From positions 1-7,283 of the forward strand of contig DAIDJT010000134.1 of NCBI GenBank assembly GCA_027451265.1: a stretch of DNA of 7,283 nt, read 5' to 3'. Every line of letters starts with the position of its first letter. Position 1 is the first letter of the stretch. The DNA comes from Bacteroidales bacterium. Lineage in GTDB: Bacteria > Bacteroidota > Bacteroidia > Bacteroidales > VadinHA17. Below, piece after piece: positions 1 to 4,316 of this stretch. Under the pieces are notes generated by a model. It saw only the letters and a list, made by a program, of their open reading frames with translations, did no database searches and was not told the DNA's origin. A program made the translations under genes and the position numbers.

Positions 1-849
1 CTTGTCAAGTATCACTTCCTGTATATCAGTGAGCTGTATTAGTCCGAACTTGACCCTGAATGACTTGTTGGGAACTGATCCGTTTGTGTCGGATGAGAGC
101 CCTGGAAGGAGGCCCTCTACCTGGTACATCTGGATGTTTCCCATGTACTTAACGGGCAGCTTGCCGTAAAATCCGCACCTGAAAAACTCCTTTATAAGCT
201 CATAGGTCATGACTGAGATAAGGATCGAATCGCTTTCAGAAACACCCTGAATGCGGCTTGCAGTATTTACGGCCCTCCCCTTTATATCATAGGAGACCTT
301 GTTTTTGCCCGAAATGGTGGCCGAAACCGGTCCTGTGTGAATCCCTATTTTCAGGTTCCATATGCGCCGTTCACCGCGTCGCGCTGCTTCAAAATCCCTG
401 AGGAACTGCCTTAGCTCCACTGCTGCCATTACCACCTCGACAGGGTTGGTGATGTTTTTTGCAGGTATTCCTCCCGCACACATGTAGGTATCGCCTATGG
501 TCCTGATCTTCTCAATGTGATATTTTTTGATGATCCTGTCAAACTCGAAGAAGATCTCATCCAGTTCATCCATTACAACAGCCGGATCCATCCCTTCAGT
601 AAGCCCTGAGAATCCCTGGATATCAGCAAACAGGACTGTGACCATGTTGAACTTGAGGCTTTTCTCCTCCCCGGCTACCATGACGCCCTTAAGCTCGTTG
701 TTTTCAACGAGCAGCCTGTATTTCTCGGTGGTCTCGAGAAGCCTCTCCTTCTCCCGCTCAAGCTTCTTTACCTGCTCCTCCAGCTCCTTGTTCTGCCGTA
801 CAAGCCTGGCAATCCGCCTGAGAAGCTGATCTTTGGATGCTGATTCCAT
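1..849 (-). CDS. Class III adenylate/guanylate cyclase, N-terminal 283 residues (3' end outside window)
   Basis: Translated from the ATG at 849 on the minus strand, the frame is open to the window edge (283 codons). Residues about 7-56 are Glu/Lys/Leu-rich and predicted coiled coil; no signal peptide or membrane segment is seen, so it should be cytosolic. Residues about 68-245 form a class III cyclase catalytic domain: metal-binding Asp76 (FADIQGFS) and Asp120 (TIGDTYM), purine-selecting Lys114 (IEKIRTIGD) and Asp188 (YDIKG), and transition-state Asn195 and Arg199 (NTASR). A Lys/Asp pair is the adenylate cyclase signature, so ATP to cAMP is predicted; guanylate cyclases carry Glu/Cys there. 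After the domain the protein continues (about residues 262-283), so another C-terminal domain probably follows off the window; an HD-type domain is my guess from related architectures. It is transcribed divergently from recO. No good ribosome binding site marks the start; the coiled coil beginning right after it supports the choice. Confidence 0.9.
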   Translation of the reverse strand, partial: MESASKDQLLRRIARLVRQNKELEEQVKKLEREKERLLETTEKYRLLVENNELKGVMVAGEEKSLKFNMVTVLFADIQGFSGLTEGMDPAVVMDELDEIFFEFDRIIKKYHIEKIRTIGDTYMCAGGIPAKNITNPVEVVMAAVELRQFLRDFEAARRGERRIWNLKIGIHTGPVSATISGKNKVSYDIKGRAVNTASRIQGVSESDSILISVMTYELIKEFFRCGFYGKLPVKYMGNIQMYQVEGLLPGLSSDTNGSVPNKSFRVKFGLIQLTDIQEVILDK

Positions 850-891
850 CTGTGAACACTTAATGTAATATATTTATAATAAACTCATAGG

Positions 892-978
892 CTTGTCCCA
901 GAGTATGCCATGATAAAACTTTAATGCTCTTCACGATGTCCGGGGCAGAATATCCTGTGACAAAACTTTAATACTTTT
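892..978. repeat. Two imperfect direct copies of a ~40-bp motif in a divergent intergenic region
   Basis: Copy 1 (about 892-931) and copy 2 (about 935-978) share an identical 11-base core, AAAACTTTAAT, at 915-925 and 962-972, exactly 47 bp apart. Around the core they align as TGAyAAAACTTTAATrCTyTT, and upstream both have GTCC, then a variable C/G run, then CAGA or GAGTAT/GAATAT-like bases. Copy 2 has about four extra G/C bases in that run. Copy 1 holds the small dyad TAAAACTTTA (TAAA/TTTA); copy 2 has C in place of the first T. The pair sits between divergent cyclase and recO genes, where duplicated operators or promoter elements are common, but no known regulator site is recognised. Confidence 0.6.
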
Positions 979-979
979 G
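972..979 (+). promoter_or_regulatory. Candidate Bacteroidota -7 box (TACTTTTG)
   Basis: TACTTTTG fits the TAnnTTTG -7 consensus of the Bacteroidota primary sigma factor. It lies at the end of the second intergenic repeat copy, about 64 bp upstream of the recO start. No clear TTTG-type -33 element lies 19-21 bp upstream, so this is only a candidate. Confidence 0.25.
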
Positions 980-1018
980 GCATAACCCGCCGGGAATCAT
1001 CCGATGATGCAACTTCTG

Positions 1019-1026
1019 TAATTTTG
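1019..1026 (+). promoter_or_regulatory. Candidate Bacteroidota -7 box (TAATTTTG) close to recO
   Basis: TAATTTTG matches TAnnTTTG perfectly and ends 17 bp before the recO ATG, so transcription would begin only about 10 bases before the start codon. No convincing -33 element is visible. It competes with the box at 972-979 for the role of recO promoter. Confidence 0.3.
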
Positions 1027-1043
1027 ATGCCGGCAGATACACA

Positions 1044-1766
1044 ATGCTGACAAGGACAAAAGCAATACTGCTCCACCATGTGAGATATTCAGACAGCTCT
1101 CTGATAGCTCATTTCTATACTCAGGAATACGGCCGTATGTCAGTGATGGTCAAGGGTATATCTTCAAGGCGCGGCAGCGCAAGGTTCAACTACTTCCAGC
1201 CACTGAACATATTCAATACCGAACTGTATTTTCATGAAAACAGGGAGCTGCAAAATCTGAAGGAGATGACCCTGGCCTATGTCCCGAAAAGGATCAGCGG
1301 TGACATTCACCGGACCACCGTGGCATTGTTCATCAGCGAGTTACTCCATAACGTCATCAGGGAGGAGGATGTGAACAAAATGCTTTTCGATTTCATAGAG
1401 ACTTCCGTCATCAGCCTGGATGAGATGACATCCGGGGTAAGTAATTTTCACCTGTGGTTTCTTGTTGCATTCACTGACTACGCAGGAATTGGTCCGACAG
1501 GAACGGATATGACCGGCTGCTGGTTTGATATGCTCACTGGGCAGTTCACTCCGCTGAGACCAATGCATCCGGATGTTCTCGAGCCGGAGGGTGCAGCAAT
1601 TCTTAACAGGCTTCTGCATTTGCCTGCCACTGACATAGCCTCTCTCAGCCTGACAGGTGAGGAACGAACCGACCTTCTTGCCCGTCTCCTGAAGTACTAC
1701 AGCCTGCACCTGCCCGGGATAAGGCAGATAAAGTCGCTGCAGGTGCTGAAGGATATTTTCAGGTGA
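1044..1766 (+). CDS. recO: DNA repair protein RecO
   Basis: 240 residues, the usual RecO length. RecO anneals complementary single strands and, with RecR (and RecF), helps load RecA onto SSB-coated DNA in the RecF recombination pathway in the cytoplasm. The N-terminal part (about 1-80) has the RecO OB-fold pattern: MLTRTKAILLHHVRYSDSSL, then a Tyr-Gly turn and a basic VKGISSRRGSARFNYFQPLN segment suited to DNA binding. The helical C-terminal domain (about 85-240) ends in the characteristic YYSLHLPGIRQIKSLQVL. Only one cysteine is present (Cys159), so the four-cysteine zinc site found in some RecO proteins, such as that of Deinococcus, is absent; to my knowledge this is common in Bacteroidota. 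The ATG start gives the conserved N-terminus directly. A GTG overlapping the stop codon opens a possible small downstream gene. Confidence 0.93.
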   Translation: MLTRTKAILLHHVRYSDSSLIAHFYTQEYGRMSVMVKGISSRRGSARFNYFQPLNIFNTELYFHENRELQNLKEMTLAYVPKRISGDIHRTTVALFISELLHNVIREEDVNKMLFDFIETSVISLDEMTSGVSNFHLWFLVAFTDYAGIGPTGTDMTGCWFDMLTGQFTPLRPMHPDVLEPEGAAILNRLLHLPATDIASLSLTGEERTDLLARLLKYYSLHLPGIRQIKSLQVLKDIFR

Positions 1767-2014
1767 GCCGGAAACAAACTGTTGAGGACCCGGAAACGAC
1801 CATAACAGATCCTGAATTGGCCTCCGTAGACCCGGAAACAACCATTAGGGATCCTGAATTGGCCTCAGTAGACCCGGAGGCGACCATAGAGGCCCGGGGG
1901 GCCGGCCACAAATGCAACCGGTGCATCCGACAGGGAATTACAGGCTTTAAATTTAACCGTGCAGATCGCCTGTTTTTATGTAATTTCGTGCAAAATTTCA
2001 TCCGATGCCCGTAA
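1763..2014 (+). CDS. Possible small repeat protein (DPE heptads), translationally coupled to recO; uncertain
   Basis: An 83-codon frame starts at a GTG sharing four bases (GTGA) with the recO stop and ends 10 bases inside the GH3 gene, so it would fill the gap between the two genes. I do not recognise the protein. Residues 9-43 are five seven-residue units starting with Asp-Pro-Glu (DPETTIT, DPELASV, DPETTIR, DPELASV, DPEATIE), making an acidic, probably extended or disordered stretch. The remainder is basic with Cys51 and Cys54 (CNRC), Cys73 and Cys82. In favour of coding: DPE is spelled with different synonymous codons between units, and four of the five differences between the two full 42-bp units fall at third codon positions, three of them silent. 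Against: GTG start, no ribosome binding site, a C-terminal half that looks like translated intergenic sequence, and a minus-strand frame also open here. It could be a decayed gene or non-coding minisatellite. Confidence 0.3.
   Translation: MSRKQTVEDPETTITDPELASVDPETTIRDPELASVDPEATIEARGAGHKCNRCIRQGITGFKFNRADRLFLCNFVQNFIRCP
1787..1891 (+). repeat. Minisatellite: 42-bp unit, 2.5 copies (21-bp sub-period)
   Basis: Units lie at 1787-1828 and 1829-1870, with a half unit at 1871-1891. Each begins GACCCGGA, and the second half of each full unit begins GATCCTGAATTGGCCTC. The two full units differ at only five bases. Because 21 and 42 are multiples of three, unit gain or loss by slippage would preserve any reading frame. 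The array lies just downstream of recO, between it and the GH3 gene. Confidence 0.9.
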
Positions 2015-3519
2015 TCCCCTCCGTCATAAAATGGATCAACACCAAGCGTCTCTCCCAGATTGATCTCTTCAGGAAATACCCGGCAGAGACCCAGCAGGAG
2101 GTTCTGTCGCGGATCATTTCCCTGGCCAGGGATACGGAATGGGGCAGGGAACATGGCTATGGGTCAGTCTCCACGCATGACCAGTTCCGTAGCAACGTGC
2201 CGATTCAGTCATACGAGGATATGGTTCCATGGGTGGAGAGGCTGAGGGCCGGCGCAAAGAATGTGCTCTGGCCCGGTGAAGTGAAGTGGTTTGCCAAATC
2301 ATCAGGCACAACAAGCACAAAAAGCAAGTTCATCCCCATCACCCGCGAATCACTAGAAGATACCCACTACCGCGGAGCAAAGGATTGCCTCGTGCTGTAC
2401 ACCTCACTCAATCCTGAAACAAGAATATTCCTGGGCAAGGGACTTACCCTTGGGGGCAGTCACCAGATAAACAGCTTCAGCAACAACTCTCTGTTCGGCG
2501 ACCTGTCAGCCATCCTGATTGAGAACGCACCCGCATATGCTGACCTTATACGCACTCCGCCCGCACGCATAGCCCTTATTGAAGACTTTGAGGAAAAAAT
2601 GAGGATGATCACCGAAAAGACGGTGGATATGAATATCACCAGCCTCTCCGGCGTCCCCTCCTGGTACCTCGTCCTGATCCGCCATATACTGAAAACAACC
2701 GGTAAATCCACCCTGCATGAGGTCTGGCCCAACCTGGAGGTCTTCTTTCATGGCGGTGTCAGCTTTGCACCATACCGCGAGCAGTACAGAAAATTGCTGC
2801 CGGACCCTAAAATGCATTATATGGAGACATACAATGCATCCGAAGGATTCTTCGCCATCCAGGATGACCTTGAGGAAAGCTCAATGCTCCTTATGCTTGA
2901 CTACGGTGTTTACTATGAGTTCATCCCTGCTGACGAATTTGGCACCGACAACCCCCGCACCCTGACCATTGGCGAGGTTGAAAAGGGAGTCAACTATGCA
3001 ATGGTCATCTCAACTGACGGCGGTCTCTGGAGGTATGCCATCGGCGACACAGTAGAATTCACCAGCCTGTTCCCTCACAAGATCAGGATCACCGGCCGTA
3101 CAAAGCTCTTCATTAATGCCTTCGGCGAAGAGGTGATAATCGACAACGCCGAAAAGGCACTTGAAAAGGCATGCCTGGGCACAAACGCGCACATCAGCGA
3201 ATATACGGCAGGACCAGTATATATGGGCAATGAAAGCCGCGGAGCACATGAATGGGTGATAGAGTTCGACAGGGATCCGGATGACCTGGAGCATTTCACG
3301 GAAATCCTCGATACAACCCTTAAGGCCCTGAACTCCGATTATGAAGCCAAGAGATACAAGAACCTGACCCTGGCCCGGCCCATAGTGAGGGTTGTTCCGA
3401 AAGGCACGTTCTACAAATGGTTCAGGGAAAGGGACAGGCTGGGAGGGCAAAACAAGATGCCCCGTCTCTCCAACCACAGGGAGTTCGTTGAGAGTGTTCT
3501 GAAAACGGCGGGATTCTGA
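2005..3519 (+). CDS. GH3-family adenylating acyl-acid amido-synthetase-like protein
   Basis: 504 residues, normal for bacterial GH3 proteins. Plant GH3 enzymes activate a carboxylic acid (jasmonate, indole acetate and others) with ATP to an acyl-adenylate and then couple it to an amino acid; they share the fold of acyl-CoA synthetases and luciferases. The signatures are present in order: phosphate-binding loop SSGTTSTKSKF (99-109), HGG (249-251), nucleotide motif YNASEG (276-281), IGD (346-348), hinge-like GRTKLFINAFGEEV (364-377), and a C-terminal domain with KGTFYKWF (466-473) and GGQNKMPRLSN (480-490), where Lys484 is the candidate catalytic lysine. No signal peptide or membrane segment is seen, so it is cytosolic. 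The substrate of bacterial homologues is unknown to me and the neighbours do not reveal it. The N-terminus fits the family from the first Met. A weak -7-like TAATTTCG lies at 1981-1988. The gene may instead be read through from recO. Confidence 0.93.
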   Translation: MPVIPSVIKWINTKRLSQIDLFRKYPAETQQEVLSRIISLARDTEWGREHGYGSVSTHDQFRSNVPIQSYEDMVPWVERLRAGAKNVLWPGEVKWFAKSSGTTSTKSKFIPITRESLEDTHYRGAKDCLVLYTSLNPETRIFLGKGLTLGGSHQINSFSNNSLFGDLSAILIENAPAYADLIRTPPARIALIEDFEEKMRMITEKTVDMNITSLSGVPSWYLVLIRHILKTTGKSTLHEVWPNLEVFFHGGVSFAPYREQYRKLLPDPKMHYMETYNASEGFFAIQDDLEESSMLLMLDYGVYYEFIPADEFGTDNPRTLTIGEVEKGVNYAMVISTDGGLWRYAIGDTVEFTSLFPHKIRITGRTKLFINAFGEEVIIDNAEKALEKACLGTNAHISEYTAGPVYMGNESRGAHEWVIEFDRDPDDLEHFTEILDTTLKALNSDYEAKRYKNLTLARPIVRVVPKGTFYKWFRERDRLGGQNKMPRLSNHREFVESVLKTAGF

Positions 3520-3555
3520 AATCTTTTTATCAACAGAAGGCTTATCTCCCTCCCT

Positions 3556-3588
3556 TTTGCATATATTTAAACACGGAATTTAACATTC
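3556..3588 (+). promoter_or_regulatory. Candidate promoter for the deoxynucleoside kinase gene
   Basis: TTTG at 3556-3559 could be a -33 element and TAACATTC at 3581-3588 a degenerate -7 box (TAnnTTTG with two mismatches), 21 bp apart, ending 7 bp before the kinase ATG. The surrounding 76-bp gap is AT-rich. Both matches are weak; co-transcription with the GH3 gene is equally possible. Confidence 0.25.
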
Positions 3589-3595
3589 ATTTCTT

Positions 3596-4210
3596 ATGCA
3601 TATCGCCATAGCAGGCAACATCGGATCAGGCAAGACAACACTGGCCGGGCTGCTTTCAAAACATTACGGCTGGCAGGCTCATTACGAGGATGTTGATGAC
3701 AACCCATATCTGAATGACTTCTATGAAGACATGCAGAGATGGTCATTCAACCTCCAGATATACTTCCTCAACTCACGCTTCAGCCAGGTACTTGAAATAA
3801 AAAAGGCAAAACAAACCATCGTTCAGGACCGCACGATATACGAAGACGCATACATCTTCGCCCCCAACCTGCACGCCATGGGGCTCATGTCAACACGTGA
3901 CTTCGAAAACTACTTCACCCTCTTCAAACTGATGAGTTCACTCGTGGAGCCGCCTGACCTCCTGCTCTACCTCAGGGCATCTGTTCCCACACTTGTCAAC
4001 CAGATCCAGAAGCGCGGACGTGAGTACGAAAGCTCAATCAGACTCGATTACCTGAAAAGACTGAATGAACGGTACGAGGCATGGATAGAATCTTACAAAC
4101 TGGGCAAACTCCTTATACTCGAAGCCGACTATTACGACTTCCCGGAAAATAAGGAACATCTCAGTGAGGTCATCGACAGGATCAATGCCGAGCTGCACGG
4201 GCTTTTCTGA
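3596..4210 (+). CDS. Deoxynucleoside kinase (dNK family, dAK/dGK-like)
   Basis: 204 residues, typical of bacterial deoxyadenosine/deoxyguanosine kinases. These cytosolic enzymes transfer the gamma-phosphate of ATP to the 5'-hydroxyl of a deoxynucleoside, the first step of salvage towards dNTPs. The P-loop GNIGSGKTT (7-15) is right after the start, which fixes the ATG. YEDVDDNPYLNDFYED (30-45) and the RWSFNLQIYFLNSRF segment (48-62) form the substrate side. Asp78-Arg79-Thr80 is the DRS/ERS-like motif that supplies catalytic and substrate contacts. QKRGREYE (138-145) is the arginine-rich lid over ATP. Specificity (dA, dG, dC or broad) cannot be settled by eye. The gene follows GH3 by 76 bp on the same strand and ends in a strong terminator, so it is the last gene of its transcript. 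Confidence 0.92.
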   Translation: MHIAIAGNIGSGKTTLAGLLSKHYGWQAHYEDVDDNPYLNDFYEDMQRWSFNLQIYFLNSRFSQVLEIKKAKQTIVQDRTIYEDAYIFAPNLHAMGLMSTRDFENYFTLFKLMSSLVEPPDLLLYLRASVPTLVNQIQKRGREYESSIRLDYLKRLNERYEAWIESYKLGKLLILEADYYDFPENKEHLSEVIDRINAELHGLF

Positions 4211-4231
4211 CACCCGCAATAAAAGAGACGC

Positions 4232-4258
4232 AAAAACCATCCCCGGGATGGTTTTTTT
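4232..4258 (+). terminator. Strong rho-independent terminator after the kinase gene
   Basis: CCATCC (4237-4242) pairs with GGATGG (4246-4251) around a three-base loop. The stem is extended by five A-T pairs (A4232-4236 with T4252-4256) and followed by T to 4258. It lies 21 bp after the kinase stop. The A-tract before the stem means it could also act on the minus strand, although no minus-strand gene ends here. It separates the kinase transcript from the protease gene. Confidence 0.92.
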
Positions 4259-4261
4259 GCA

Positions 4262-4269
4262 TAATTTTG
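4262..4269 (+). promoter_or_regulatory. Candidate -7 box for the M16 protease gene (TAATTTTG)
   Basis: A perfect TAnnTTTG match lies between the terminator and the protease ATG, giving an AT-rich leader of about 40 bases. A promoter is needed here because the terminator isolates the gene. No TTTG -33 box is found at 19-21 bp upstream, where the terminator stem lies, which lowers confidence. Confidence 0.35.
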
Positions 4270-4316
4270 ATTCAGTAAGTGTTGTCAATGTCTCATAAAT
4301 ACAAAATTTAAAGATC

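Noticed and set aside
527..829. 100-codon plus-strand open frame rich in Ser and Phe
   Set aside because: It is antisense to the cyclase gene, which has complete catalytic motifs; the Ser/Phe-rich composition is the complement of the Glu/Lys coiled coil.
996..1008. Short inverted repeat ATCAT-CCG-ATGAT upstream of recO
   Set aside because: Five A/T-dominated pairs are expected by chance in a 190-bp region, and no link to a known site was found.
1341..1841. 166-codon minus-strand open frame inside recO
   Set aside because: It is the complement of a well-supported recO gene and its protein resembles no family I know.
1787..1891. CRISPR-like direct repeats
   Set aside because: The units are contiguous without spacers and have a 21/42-bp period, so this is a minisatellite and not a CRISPR array.
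1759..2154. 131-codon minus-strand open frame across the minisatellite
   Set aside because: It overlaps the GH3 start region antisense, and its repeated VVSGSTEANSGS is the complement of the 42-bp repeat. The third-position substitution bias favours the plus frame.
3512..3534. Possible terminator after GH3 (GATT...AATC then T-rich)
   Set aside because: The stem has only four A/T-rich pairs and the T run is short; far weaker than the one after the kinase gene.
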